64,000 nucleotides of DNA from NCBI RefSeq assembly GCF_018069925.1, contig NZ_JAGPXB010000001.1, forward strand, positions 558,001-622,000. Direction: 5' to 3'. Below, piece by piece: positions 25,809 to 34,902 of this stretch; the stretch's first letter is position 1, and each line of letters starts with the position of its first letter. The translations under genes were made by a program, and so were the position numbers. The stretch comes from Flavobacterium erciyesense. GTDB lineage: Bacteria; Bacteroidota; Bacteroidia; Flavobacteriales; Flavobacteriaceae. The notes below the pieces were generated by a model, which saw only the letters and a list, made by a program, of their open reading frames with translations, made no database searches and was not told the origin of the DNA.

Positions 25809-27605
25809 CTACTTTGTGTTGTTGTAAAAGTCGGTAATTTTTTTGGCTTTTGATACTCCTACAACCTCAGAAATTTCTTTTTCGGTAGCCAATTTTAATC
25901 TTTTTACACTTTTAAAATGTTGTATCAGTGTGAGCATGGTTTTTTCGCCAATGCCGGGAATACTTTCTATGGACGAATTTAGAGCGGCTTTGCTTCGCTT
26001 ATCGCGATGGTGCGTGATTCCAAAACGGTGCGCCTCGTTGCGAAGTTGTTGAATAACTTTGAGCGTTTCAGACTTTTTATCAAGGTATAAAGGCACTGAA
26101 TCGCCAGGATAAAACAATTCTTCGAGTCTTTTTGCAATGCCGATGATGGCGATTTTGCCACGTAAACCAAGATCATCAATACTTTTTAGTGCTGATGACA
26201 ACTGCCCTTTTCCACCATCAATAATAATTAGGTTGGGCAAAGGTTGGTTTTCATCCAAAAGGCGTTTATAGCGTCGGTACACCACTTCTTCCATAGAGGC
26301 AAAGTCGTTGGGACCTTCGACGGTTTTGATATTAAAATGGCGGTAATCCTTTTTGCTGGGTTTTCCGTCTTTAAACACCACGCAAGCAGATACCGGATTG
26401 GTTCCTTGAATGTTGGAGTTATCAAAACACTCAATATGTCTAGGCTCTACCGGCAGGCGTAAATCTTTTTGCATTTGCGCCATGATGCGATTGGTATGCC
26501 TGTCTGGATCTACAATTTGCAGTTGTTTTAGTTGCTCTATGCGGTAAAATTTAGCGTTTCTAATTGACAAATCCAGAATTTGCTTTTTATCGCCCAATTG
26601 TGGCACTGTGATTTTTATATTTTCACCAAGATCTACGGGGAACGGCACAATTATTTCGCGAGACAACAACTGGAAACGCTCTCTTAATTCGATGATAGCC
26701 AATTCGAGTAATTCTTCGTCGGTTTCGTCTAATTTCTTTTTAATCTCCATTGTGTGGGAGCGAATGATGGAACCATGCGAAATTTGTAAAAAATTGACAA
26801 AAGCCGCCGCCTCATCAGATACGATAGAAAAAACATCAATGTTGGTAATTTTGGGGTTTACCACGGTAGAGCGCGATTGGTAGTTCTCAAGAATTTCAAT
26901 TTTTTCTTTGATTTTTTGAGCCTCTTCAAAGTGCATTTCGGCGGCGAGATTGGTCATGACGCGTTTAAAATCTTTCATGCTTTCTTTGAAATTTCCTTTT
27001 AAAATTTCGCGAATTGCATCTACTTGTTTTTGGTAATTCTCTATGGTTTCATACCCTTCACATGGCCCCATGCAATTGCCAATATGATACTCTAAACACA
27101 CTTTAAATTTGCCGCTGTCGATGTTGCTTTTGTTCAAATCGTAATTGCAGGTACGCAATGGATAAAGTTCTTTTATCAATTCTAAAATGGTCGAAACTGT
27201 TTTGAAACTGGTGTAAGGACCAAAATATTCCGAGCCATCTTTCACCATTCTTCTAGTGGCAAATATGCGTGAAAAAGGTTCTTTTTTGATGCACAACCAA
27301 GGATAACTTTTATCATCGCGCAGCAATACGTTATAGCGCGGTTGCAAGGTTTTGATCAGATTATTTTCTAACAACAAAGCATCAGTCTCAGTAGGAACCA
27401 CAATGTGTTTGATGGTTACAATTTTCTTAACCAGCACATTTGTTTTGGCCGCATCGTGTACTTTATTAAAATACGATGAAACACGTTTTTTAAGATTCTT
27501 AGCTTTACCAACGTATAAAATTTTACCTTCCTTGTCGTAATATTGGTATACACCAGGATTGTCGGGCAAGGTTTGTATTTGAAGGGCTAAAGCAGGTGGA
27601 GTCAT
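25809..27605 (-). CDS. uvrC: Excinuclease ABC subunit C
   Basis: UvrC makes both incisions in nucleotide excision repair. The 598-residue protein has an N-terminal GIY-YIG nuclease (PGVYQYYDKEGKILYVGKAK, with Arg and Glu further on), a UVR motif near residue 215 (AAEMHFEEAQKIKEKIE), an RNase H-like nuclease domain (FDNSNIQGTNP, IIIDGGKGQLSSA) and C-terminal helix-hairpin-helix repeats (IESIPGIGEKTML). All domains are intact. Confidence 0.97.
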   Translation of the reverse strand: MTPPALALQIQTLPDNPGVYQYYDKEGKILYVGKAKNLKKRVSSYFNKVHDAAKTNVLVKKIVTIKHIVVPTETDALLLENNLIKTLQPRYNVLLRDDKSYPWLCIKKEPFSRIFATRRMVKDGSEYFGPYTSFKTVSTILELIKELYPLRTCNYDLNKSNIDSGKFKVCLEYHIGNCMGPCEGYETIENYQKQVDAIREILKGNFKESMKDFKRVMTNLAAEMHFEEAQKIKEKIEILENYQSRSTVVNPKITNIDVFSIVSDEAAAFVNFLQISHGSIIRSHTMEIKKKLDETDEELLELAIIELRERFQLLSREIIVPFPVDLGENIKITVPQLGDKKQILDLSIRNAKFYRIEQLKQLQIVDPDRHTNRIMAQMQKDLRLPVEPRHIECFDNSNIQGTNPVSACVVFKDGKPSKKDYRHFNIKTVEGPNDFASMEEVVYRRYKRLLDENQPLPNLIIIDGGKGQLSSALKSIDDLGLRGKIAIIGIAKRLEELFYPGDSVPLYLDKKSETLKVIQQLRNEAHRFGITHHRDKRSKAALNSSIESIPGIGEKTMLTLIQHFKSVKRLKLATEKEISEVVGVSKAKKITDFYNNTK

Positions 27606-27741
27606 GTAACAAATTTATTCTTCAAAATTACGAAATAGAAATCATTGTAGTTTATTTACATGCCTCAAAATAATTCAAATAAAATGCGAGCTTAACTTAT
27701 TATTATCCTTATTTTTATCTTTTCAAGAATTTGTATAAACA

Positions 27742-28719
27742 ATGAATACACGCTCTATTACCCTTTTTGGCGAAAGTATTGCTCCCGGAGAAAACAAAAC
27801 GATCAACGTTGAGATTGCGCGCCTACATACCACGACCAAACTCAATATACCTATTATTGTTCGCCGCTCTAAAATACCAGGTCCCGTAGTACTATTTTCA
27901 GCAGGAATTCATGGGGACGAAATTAACGGGGTTGAAATTGTGCGTCAACTGATTCACAAAAAAATAAACAAACCCAAGATAGGAACCATTATTTGTATTC
28001 CCGTAATCAATGTTTATGGTTTTGTGAATAAATCTCGTGAATTTCCGGATGGGCGCGACCTGAATCGGGTTTTTCCTGGAAGCAAATCAGGATCACTGGC
28101 CAGTCGTTTTGCATATCATATTCTAAAGGAGATTTTACCTATTGTTGAGTATGCCGTAGATTTTCATGCCGGTGGTGCTAGTAGGTTTAACGCTCCGCAA
28201 ATTCGTATTGCACCCAACAATCCAGAGCTAAAAGTTCTTGCCGATGTTTTTGACGCACCCTTTACTTTATATTCCCGAAATATAACCGGATCGTTTAGAA
28301 GTTCGAGTGATAAAATGAATGTAAAAATGTTGCTTTTTGAAGGCGGAAAATCTCTAGACATTAACAAAAGCATAGCCACAGAAGGCGTGAATGGTGCTAT
28401 TCGCCTTTTGCATTATTTGAATATGTTAAATCCAAAACACCGCGTGACCCCACAAAAATCGCCTAGCATTTACATTGACAAATCAGGATGGATTAGAGCT
28501 AAATGTTCTGGTCTATTACAAGATTTTGATACCGTGGGTACTTTTGTAAAAAAAGGAACTGTTTTAGCAACCATCACTGACCCTTATGGAAAATTTGAAC
28601 GCGAAGTAAAAGCACCTAACGACGGCTACATCATCAATGCCAACCACGCACCCATTGTGTACGAAGGTGATGCTATTTACCACTTATCCAATGTGGTTGC
28701 TGGTGAAGAAGACGAATAA
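27742..28719 (+). CDS. Succinylglutamate desuccinylase/aspartoacylase-family zinc hydrolase
   Basis: The 325-residue protein has the M14-like zinc site: HxxE in FSAGIHGDEINGVEIVRQL near residue 55 and a third His in AVDFHAGGASRFN near 140. A biotinyl/lipoyl-like beta-barrel tail (GTFVKKGTVLATITDPYG) closes it. Relatives remove acyl or amino-acid groups from small molecules; the substrate is not evident. It runs 9 nt ahead of the cyclo-ligase gene. Confidence 0.88.
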   Translation: MNTRSITLFGESIAPGENKTINVEIARLHTTTKLNIPIIVRRSKIPGPVVLFSAGIHGDEINGVEIVRQLIHKKINKPKIGTIICIPVINVYGFVNKSREFPDGRDLNRVFPGSKSGSLASRFAYHILKEILPIVEYAVDFHAGGASRFNAPQIRIAPNNPELKVLADVFDAPFTLYSRNITGSFRSSSDKMNVKMLLFEGGKSLDINKSIATEGVNGAIRLLHYLNMLNPKHRVTPQKSPSIYIDKSGWIRAKCSGLLQDFDTVGTFVKKGTVLATITDPYGKFEREVKAPNDGYIINANHAPIVYEGDAIYHLSNVVAGEEDE

Positions 28720-28728
28720 AACACAACA

Positions 28729-29292
28729 ATGAACAAAACTACCTTACGAAAAAAATATAAAGAACTCAGAAAACAACTTTCAGAGGAACAACTGGAAGAA
28801 ATGAGTCTTGGTATTGCCAACAAAGTATTGCAATTACCCATTTGGGAATGCACTTACTTTCATGTTTTTTTGCCTATTGTAGAGCAAAACGAAGTGAATA
28901 CCGAATTTATTTTACACGCATTAGCGGGCAAAGACAAGGAAATCATTATTTCTAAAGCTGATTTTGAAACGCGCACGATGACGCATTTTCTGCTGACTGA
29001 CAATACCAAAATTAAGAAAAACGAATACAATATTCCGGAACCTGTTGACGGAATTGAAGTTCCTTCCCATAAAATTGATATAGTTTTTGTTCCCCTTTTA
29101 GCTTACGACAAAAAAGGAAATCGTGTGGGATACGGAAAAGGCTTTTACGATAAATTCCTAGCGGAATGTAAACCCGATGTAATCAAAATCGGATTGTCGT
29201 TTTTTGAACCGGAGGAAATTATTGCAGATGTTTTTGAAGCCGACGTACAACTCAACTATTGTGTGACTCCGAATAGTATTCACTCATTTTAA
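28729..29292 (+). CDS. 5-Formyltetrahydrofolate cyclo-ligase
   Basis: The enzyme converts 5-formyl-THF to 5,10-methenyl-THF with ATP. The 187-residue protein begins MNKTTLRKKYKELRKQLS with the usual basic helix and carries the signature VPLLAYDKKGNRVGYGKGFYD near residues 122-142. It is the second gene of a two-gene unit ending at the hairpin at 29373-29410. Confidence 0.93.
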   Translation: MNKTTLRKKYKELRKQLSEEQLEEMSLGIANKVLQLPIWECTYFHVFLPIVEQNEVNTEFILHALAGKDKEIIISKADFETRTMTHFLLTDNTKIKKNEYNIPEPVDGIEVPSHKIDIVFVPLLAYDKKGNRVGYGKGFYDKFLAECKPDVIKIGLSFFEPEEIIADVFEADVQLNYCVTPNSIHSF

Positions 29293-29372
29293 TTTTCAAT
29301 CATTACTCTAGCAAAAGGTAAGATTCAAGATTTGTCGAAAGTGTTATGCTCTTGGACAAAATATAAACTAAT

Positions 29373-29410
29373 AAAAAAGACCTGTTCAAATTATGAACAG
29401 GTCTTTTTTT
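29373..29410. terminator. Bidirectional terminator between the cyclo-ligase gene and lspA
   Basis: A perfect stem (AAAAAAGACCTGTTCA with TGAACAGGTCTTTTTT) around AATTA lies between convergent genes and can end transcripts from both sides. Confidence 0.92.
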
Positions 29411-29431
29411 ATGGTTTGAACAGCTTTAGTT

Positions 29432-30028
29432 CTAGCTGTTTTGAAATGCTTTTTTATTGAAGAAAATCAAGATTCCCACTCCTGTTGAAATGGCCATGTC
29501 AGCTACGTTAAAAATAGCATTGAAAAAAGTAAATTCTTTACCTCCCCAAATTGGCAACCAACTAGGTAAATTACCATGCCAAATCGGAAAATAAAACATA
29601 TCAACTACTTTACCGTGAAACCAAGTTCCGTAAGGTTGATCAGAAAATGCCGTAGCCAATTGTTGATGACTGTCGTTGAAGACCACGCCGTAAAACACAG
29701 AATCTAAAATATTTCCAAATGCTCCTACCAAAATTAAAGCAATAGCAACAACTAAATAGTTAGAACTTTTTTTCTTAATCGAATCCCACAACCAATATCC
29801 AATTCCAACAACAGCTCCAATTCTAAAAAGAGTCAAAAATAATTTTCCGTACGCACCTGGAATTCGAACACCCCACGCCATACCTTCATTTTCGATGAAA
29901 AGTATTTTAAACCATGAAAACACTTCTACTTCTTGACCTAATAGAAAATTGGTTTTGATATAAATTTTTGAAGCTTGATCAACTAGCAACAAGATAAAAA
30001 TAAGTAAATAGGCTCTTTGTAATGACAT
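29432..30028 (-). CDS. lspA: Lipoprotein signal peptidase
   Basis: LspA cuts the signal peptide of prolipoproteins in the inner membrane. The 198-residue protein has four membrane helices and the two catalytic Asp motifs, GAFGNILDSVFYGVVFN and FNVADMAISTGV. It is longer than E. coli LspA because of a loop between these motifs, as I recall from Bacteroidota. A TATTTTTG box at 30047-30054 with TTG 24 nt upstream might give it its own promoter. Confidence 0.94.
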   Translation of the reverse strand: MSLQRAYLLIFILLLVDQASKIYIKTNFLLGQEVEVFSWFKILFIENEGMAWGVRIPGAYGKLFLTLFRIGAVVGIGYWLWDSIKKKSSNYLVVAIALILVGAFGNILDSVFYGVVFNDSHQQLATAFSDQPYGTWFHGKVVDMFYFPIWHGNLPSWLPIWGGKEFTFFNAIFNVADMAISTGVGILIFFNKKAFQNS

Positions 30029-30144
30029 TTTAAAAGTTTTATGCTGCCAAAAATAGGCAAAATCTAAAAATTAAATTCCAAATTCCAATAATTGATACAA
30101 TTAGTGTTGGAATTTGGAATTAATAGTTTGTATTTCGTTTCGAA

Positions 30145-30525
30145 CTAGCGCTGTAAATTTTTTGCTTCGATACTCATTGTAGCATGAGGAACAATCATCA
30201 ATCGTTCTTTGCTGATCAATTTTCCAGTTACTTTACATACACCGTATGTTTTGTTCTCAACACGGAAAAGTGCATTTTTAAGGTCACGAATAAATTTCTC
30301 TTGGCGAATAGCCAATTGAGAATTGGCTTCTTTTGACATGGTTTCACTGCCTTCTTCAAAAGCTTTGAATGTAGGTGAAGTATCATCAGTACCGTTATTC
30401 AAATCGTTCATATAAGCACTTTTAATCAAATCCAAATCGTATTGCGCTTTCTCAATTTTTTTTAGAATCAAATCTTTGAACTCTGCTAAATCAGCGTCAG
30501 AGTATCGTGTTGCTTCATCTACCAT
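30145..30525 (-). CDS. TraR/DksA-family protein lacking most zinc-finger cysteines
   Basis: The 126-residue protein has a DksA-like helical hairpin and a C-terminal region YGVCKVTGKLISKERLMIVPHAT that aligns with the zinc finger of DksA/TraR. Only the first Cys is present: the partner Cys (position of TG) and the C-terminal CxxC (SIEA) are replaced. It may still bind the RNA polymerase secondary channel without zinc. It sits 9 nt after ileS and is likely in its operon. Confidence 0.85.
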   Translation of the reverse strand: MVDEATRYSDADLAEFKDLILKKIEKAQYDLDLIKSAYMNDLNNGTDDTSPTFKAFEEGSETMSKEANSQLAIRQEKFIRDLKNALFRVENKTYGVCKVTGKLISKERLMIVPHATMSIEAKNLQR

Positions 30526-30534
30526 GGTTTTTTT

Positions 30535-33500
30535 TTATTTAGTAATTACTATTTTGGTTGTTATTTCGTCAAATTCAATAGCAGTTCCATTTTCCAAATT
30601 ATCTTCAAAAAGAAGCACTTCAGTCAATGTCTCTGATTTTATGTATGCTTCATTATTTTGTACCGCTTCTTGCAAAGTTGTTTCTGTTTGCAAATAGACT
30701 TTAATTTTATCTGTAACTTCAAATCCAGAATCTTTACGAATGTTTTGAATTCTGTTTACCAACTCTCTCGCAATTCCTTCTTGCTTCAATTCTGGCGATA
30801 TCGTGATGTCAAGCGCCACCGTAATTCCGTTCGCATTTGCAACCAACCAGCCTTCGATATCTTGCGAAGTAATCTCCACATCTTCTAAGGTTAAAGTTAC
30901 GGTATTTCCTGCAATTACAATATCTAGACTTCCTTCTCTATCCAATTGTGCAATTTGCTCTTTCGAAAACCCTTGTATCTCTTTGGAAATCAATCCCATA
31001 TCTTTTCCAAAACGCGGTCCGAGCGCCTTGAAATTTGGTTTAATTTGCTTTACCAAAACTCCAGAAGCATCATCCAAAAGCACAATTTCTTTTACGTTTA
31101 CCTCTGCTTTTATCAGGTCAGAAACCGCTTCGATTTCGGCTCTTTGTGCCTCGTCAAGTACCGGAATCATTACCTTTTGCAATGGTTGGCGCACTTTAAT
31201 CATTTCCTTTTTACGGAGTGATAATACCAATGATGAAATGGTTTGTGCTTTCTCCATTTTGCTCTCCAACGATTTATTAACATAGTTGTCAACCGCTACC
31301 GGGAACTCCGCCAAATGTACACTGTCAAACTTTTCTGTCTGTGTTGCTTGTGTTAAATCTCTGTAAAGTTTGTCCATAAAGAACGGTGCAATTGGTGCAC
31401 TTAACTTACTTACGGCCAACAAACAGCTGTATAATGTTTGGTACGCAGCAATTTTATCTTGCGCATACTCGCCTTTCCAAAAACGTCTTCTGCACAAACG
31501 AACGTACCAGTTACTCAGGTTTTCTTGAACAAATTCAGATATGGCTCGCGCTGCTTTTGTAGGCTCATAATCGGCATAAAAACCATCTACTTCTTTTATC
31601 AAAGTATTCAGTTCAGAAATGATCCATTGGTCAATTTCTGGTCTTTCTTGTACTGGAATCTCCGCTTCTTCAAAAGTAAATCCATCGATATTAGCATACA
31701 AACTAAAGAAAGAATACGTATTGTATAAAGTCCCGAAGAATTTTCTACGCACCTCAGCAATTCCTTCAAGGTCAAATTTCAAGTTATCCCAAGGGTTAGC
31801 ATTTGAAATCATGTACCAACGTGTAGCATCAGGTCCGTACTCTTTTAAAGTATCAAAAGGATCTGCAGCATTGCCCAAACGTTTGGACATTTTTTGTCCG
31901 TTTTTGTCTAAAACCAGTCCGTTTGAAACGACATTTTTATAGGCCACTTTATCAAAAACCAAAGTCCCAATAGCGTGTAAGGTATAAAACCATCCGCGGG
32001 TTTGATCGACACCTTCAGCAATAAAATCAGCAGGGAAATCTTGGTTTTGATCTATTTTTTCTTTGTTTTCAAAAGGATAATGCCATTGTGCATACGGCAT
32101 AGAACCTGAATCGAACCAAACATCAATTAAGTCGGTTTCGCGTGTCATTGGTTTACCCGATGCCGAAACCAAAGTGATTTCATCGACTACATTTTTATGC
32201 AAATCAATTAAATCGTAATTTTCTTCGCTCATGTTTCCGATTTCAAAACCTTTAAAAGGATTTTCTTTTTGGAAACCAGCTGCGATTGATTTTTCTATTT
32301 CGTTATACAGTTCTTCAACCGAACCAATTAAAATTTCCTCTTGCTTATCATCAGTTCTCCAAATTGGCAATGGAATTCCCCAATATCTAGAACGTGATAA
32401 ATTCCAGTCGTTAGCGTTTTTCAACCAGTTTCCAAAACGACCTTCACCAGTTGCTTTCGGCTTCCAGTTAATGGTTTCGTTCAGGTCAAACATTCTGTCT
32501 TTAACCTCTGATATTTTGATGAACCAAGAATCTAAAGGATAGTACAAAATAGGTTTGTCAGTTCTCCAACAATGTGGGTAACTGTGGACGTATTTCTCTA
32601 CTTTAAACGCTTTGTTTTCTTCCTTTAATTGAATTGCAATTTCAACATCAACCGAACGCTCCGGAGCTTCGCCTTCGTTGTAGTATTCGTTTTTCACATA
32701 TTTGCCAGAAAGTGCGCCAAGACCTTGTACAAAACGTCCTTGCAAATCTACCAATGGAACCGGAATTCCGTTTTCGTCTAGAACCAACATTGGCGGAATT
32801 TCAGGTGAAGCCTCTTTGGCTACCTTAGCATCATCTGCACCAAAAGTTGGAGAGGTATGTACAATTCCTGTACCATCTTCGGTAGTAACAAAATCACCTG
32901 TAATTACTCTAAAAGCATTTTCAGGGTTTTGGTACGGCAATACCAATTCCATTAATTGTTCGTATTCAATGTTAACTAAATCGGCACCTTTACAAGCTGC
33001 GGTAACAAAAAATGGTATTTTTTTATCTTCTTCTTTGTAATTCAATAATTCGCTTACTTCAGTTACCTCAGTAAATTTTCCAGCAAATTGTTTTGCCACC
33101 AATGCCTTTGCTAAAATTACATTGACAGGTTTAAATGTATATTGATTGTAGGTACTCACTAAAACATAGTCAATTTTTGGCCCTACGGTAAGTGCAGTGT
33201 TACTTGGCAAAGTCCAAGGTGTGGTGGTCCAAGCCAAAAAGAAAGTATCCTCGAAAATATGACCTATCTCAAAAATACGTTGCAATTGAGGCAAGTTGTC
33301 CTCTTTTACTTTGAATTGTGCTACCACAGTAGTATCCGTCACATCACGGTAACTTCCAGGTTGGTTTACCTCATGCGATGACAATCCTGTTCCCGCTTTT
33401 GGCGAATACGGCTGAATAGTGTAGCCTTTGTACATCAAATCCTTGTTGTAGATTTGTTTTAAAATCCACCAAACGGTTTCCATGTACTTGGATTTGTAGG

Positions 33501-33954
33501 TTACATATGGATCTTCCATATCAACCCAGTAACCCATTTTTTCGGTCAAATCGTTCCACACATCCGTGTAGCGCATAACTGTTTTTTTACACGCTTCGTT
33601 GTATTCTTCGATCGAAATGGTTTTCCCGATATCTTCTTTGGTAATTCCGAGTTCTTTTTCGGTTCCAAGTTCAACAGGTAAACCGTGCGTATCCCAGCCG
33701 GCTTTACGCTTTACTTGGAACCCTTTTTGAGTTTTATAACGGCAAAAAATATCTTTAATGGCGCGTGCCATTACGTGATGAATTCCTGGTAATCCGTTTG
33801 CTGATGGCGGTCCTTCAAAAAACACGAATGGTTGATTGCCTTCGCGCGTAGAAACGCTCTTTTCAAATATATTTTCTTTTTTCCAAAAATCAAGTACTTC
33901 TGATGCTACTGTTGGTAAGTCAAGTCCTTTGTATTCAGTAAATTTTGTGCTCAT
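30535..33954 (-). CDS. ileS: Isoleucine-tRNA ligase
   Basis: IleRS charges tRNA-Ile. The 1139-residue protein has the HIGH-type motif (PSANGLPGIHHVMARAIKD near residue 55), an editing domain in the middle (FFLAWTTTPWTLPSNTAL), and a KMSKS-type motif in the form KMSKRLGN near residue 695. The long form with an extended C-terminus and KMSKR resembles the eukaryote-like IleRS type tied to mupirocin tolerance; that is inference. It leads the ileS-dksA-like unit. Confidence 0.96.
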   Translation of the reverse strand: MSTKFTEYKGLDLPTVASEVLDFWKKENIFEKSVSTREGNQPFVFFEGPPSANGLPGIHHVMARAIKDIFCRYKTQKGFQVKRKAGWDTHGLPVELGTEKELGITKEDIGKTISIEEYNEACKKTVMRYTDVWNDLTEKMGYWVDMEDPYVTYKSKYMETVWWILKQIYNKDLMYKGYTIQPYSPKAGTGLSSHEVNQPGSYRDVTDTTVVAQFKVKEDNLPQLQRIFEIGHIFEDTFFLAWTTTPWTLPSNTALTVGPKIDYVLVSTYNQYTFKPVNVILAKALVAKQFAGKFTEVTEVSELLNYKEEDKKIPFFVTAACKGADLVNIEYEQLMELVLPYQNPENAFRVITGDFVTTEDGTGIVHTSPTFGADDAKVAKEASPEIPPMLVLDENGIPVPLVDLQGRFVQGLGALSGKYVKNEYYNEGEAPERSVDVEIAIQLKEENKAFKVEKYVHSYPHCWRTDKPILYYPLDSWFIKISEVKDRMFDLNETINWKPKATGEGRFGNWLKNANDWNLSRSRYWGIPLPIWRTDDKQEEILIGSVEELYNEIEKSIAAGFQKENPFKGFEIGNMSEENYDLIDLHKNVVDEITLVSASGKPMTRETDLIDVWFDSGSMPYAQWHYPFENKEKIDQNQDFPADFIAEGVDQTRGWFYTLHAIGTLVFDKVAYKNVVSNGLVLDKNGQKMSKRLGNAADPFDTLKEYGPDATRWYMISNANPWDNLKFDLEGIAEVRRKFFGTLYNTYSFFSLYANIDGFTFEEAEIPVQERPEIDQWIISELNTLIKEVDGFYADYEPTKAARAISEFVQENLSNWYVRLCRRRFWKGEYAQDKIAAYQTLYSCLLAVSKLSAPIAPFFMDKLYRDLTQATQTEKFDSVHLAEFPVAVDNYVNKSLESKMEKAQTISSLVLSLRKKEMIKVRQPLQKVMIPVLDEAQRAEIEAVSDLIKAEVNVKEIVLLDDASGVLVKQIKPNFKALGPRFGKDMGLISKEIQGFSKEQIAQLDREGSLDIVIAGNTVTLTLEDVEITSQDIEGWLVANANGITVALDITISPELKQEGIARELVNRIQNIRKDSGFEVTDKIKVYLQTETTLQEAVQNNEAYIKSETLTEVLLFEDNLENGTAIEFDEITTKIVITK

Positions 33955-34034
33955 TTTATCCTTTTCTTTAATCGAAATGCGAAAGTAGTAAATTAAAGTT
34001 GAAAGTTGAAAGGCGTAGGTCGAAAGTTACACGC

Positions 34035-34168
34035 TGGGACAAAACTGAATCTCAACTGCACTCGATTTGACAAACTAGAATACAAGTTTAAGTTGGTTCA
34101 TTGTCAGTTCGAGCGCAGTCGAGAACAAAAGCGCAATCTCGACTGCGCTCGATTGGACAAAGTAGCTA
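34035..34168. repeat. Long palindrome plus a decayed direct copy
   Basis: TCGAGCGCAGTCGAGA (34109-34124) and TCTCGACTGCGCTCGA (34137-34152) form a perfect 16-bp stem with a 12-nt loop. A mutated half (ATCTCAACTGCACTCGATTTGACAAA, about 34051-34076) repeats the right side. I recall this GTTCGAGCGCAGTCGAGAA palindrome as an interspersed repeat of Bacteroidota genomes. It forms the left edge of the accessory pair; a GAAAGTTGAAAG-like stretch lies at 33995-34030. Confidence 0.8.
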
Positions 34169-34215
34169 ATACTTATAGGTACGGATTGCAAATCATCTCT
34201 ATCGGATTTGATAAT

Positions 34216-34734
34216 TTATCTTGACATCCCCGATTTTTTTTCATTTAACAATGCTTTGGAGAGGTTTAATAATCTTTGTTCATTTAGTAAATTTCTCTTT
34301 TCTAATTCATTTACTTTTTTCTCAATTTCTTTAGTGTTTTTATCACTTGAATAAACTGTAAACATAGTAATTGAACCTAAAATAATGGTAAAAATAATTG
34401 AAGTAAGGTTACTGTACAGAGTAGTATTTAAAATTTTACCATCATTTATTAAAGAAAATGAAGTGTATAACTCAATTCCGTCATCTGAAACCCAGCATTT
34501 CGGATTTTCAACATCTTCACCGTTTTTAGTAAAGTATACTAATTTTTTGTAGAATAAATAATCAGATACGGTATACACATCACTAAATCTTTCGCCTATT
34601 CTTGTAGAAATTTCTTTTAATGGAAATGTAAAATCTTTAGTTTGGTTTAAACCTCCATTTTTCATTCTTTCTTTTGATAGAAATTCTAAAATTTTATGTT
34701 TGATTCTATGCGACTTTGGAATTAAAAATTTCAT
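34216..34734 (-). CDS. Unrecognised membrane protein with possible winged-helix start
   Basis: I do not recognise this 172-residue protein. About residues 1-85 look helical and may be a winged-helix fold (KHKILEFLSKERMKNGG, EISTRIGERFSDVYTVSDYL). One membrane helix lies near 108-128 (LTSIIFTIILGSITMFTVY), then a coiled coil (KEIEKKVNELEKRNLLNEQRLLNL). Codon use is A/T-rich. It follows the DUF4041 gene on the same strand by 168 nt, so the two may act together; the function is unknown. Confidence 0.6.
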   Translation of the reverse strand: MKFLIPKSHRIKHKILEFLSKERMKNGGLNQTKDFTFPLKEISTRIGERFSDVYTVSDYLFYKKLVYFTKNGEDVENPKCWVSDDGIELYTSFSLINDGKILNTTLYSNLTSIIFTIILGSITMFTVYSSDKNTKEIEKKVNELEKRNLLNEQRLLNLSKALLNEKKSGMSR

Positions 34735-34902
34735 AATTATAGGTTCTTTTCGGTTCTTTAAACTTAGCTATCACATCTAGGAACAATAAAAATTTATTAT
34801 TGAAAATGCGTAAACTTTCGGATTTTCGCTATTACCTCAAACATAAAAAGCTAACTAACCGATTATTAATTATTTTAGTTTATTATCTATCCAAGGTACC
34901 AC

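Noticed and set aside
30803..33040. Several long plus-strand open frames over ileS
   Set aside because: They are antisense frames of a strong housekeeping gene and show no family pattern.
34006..34224. 72-codon open frame on the plus strand
   Set aside because: It lies over the palindrome and its decayed copy and its translation mirrors the repeat, so it is not a gene.
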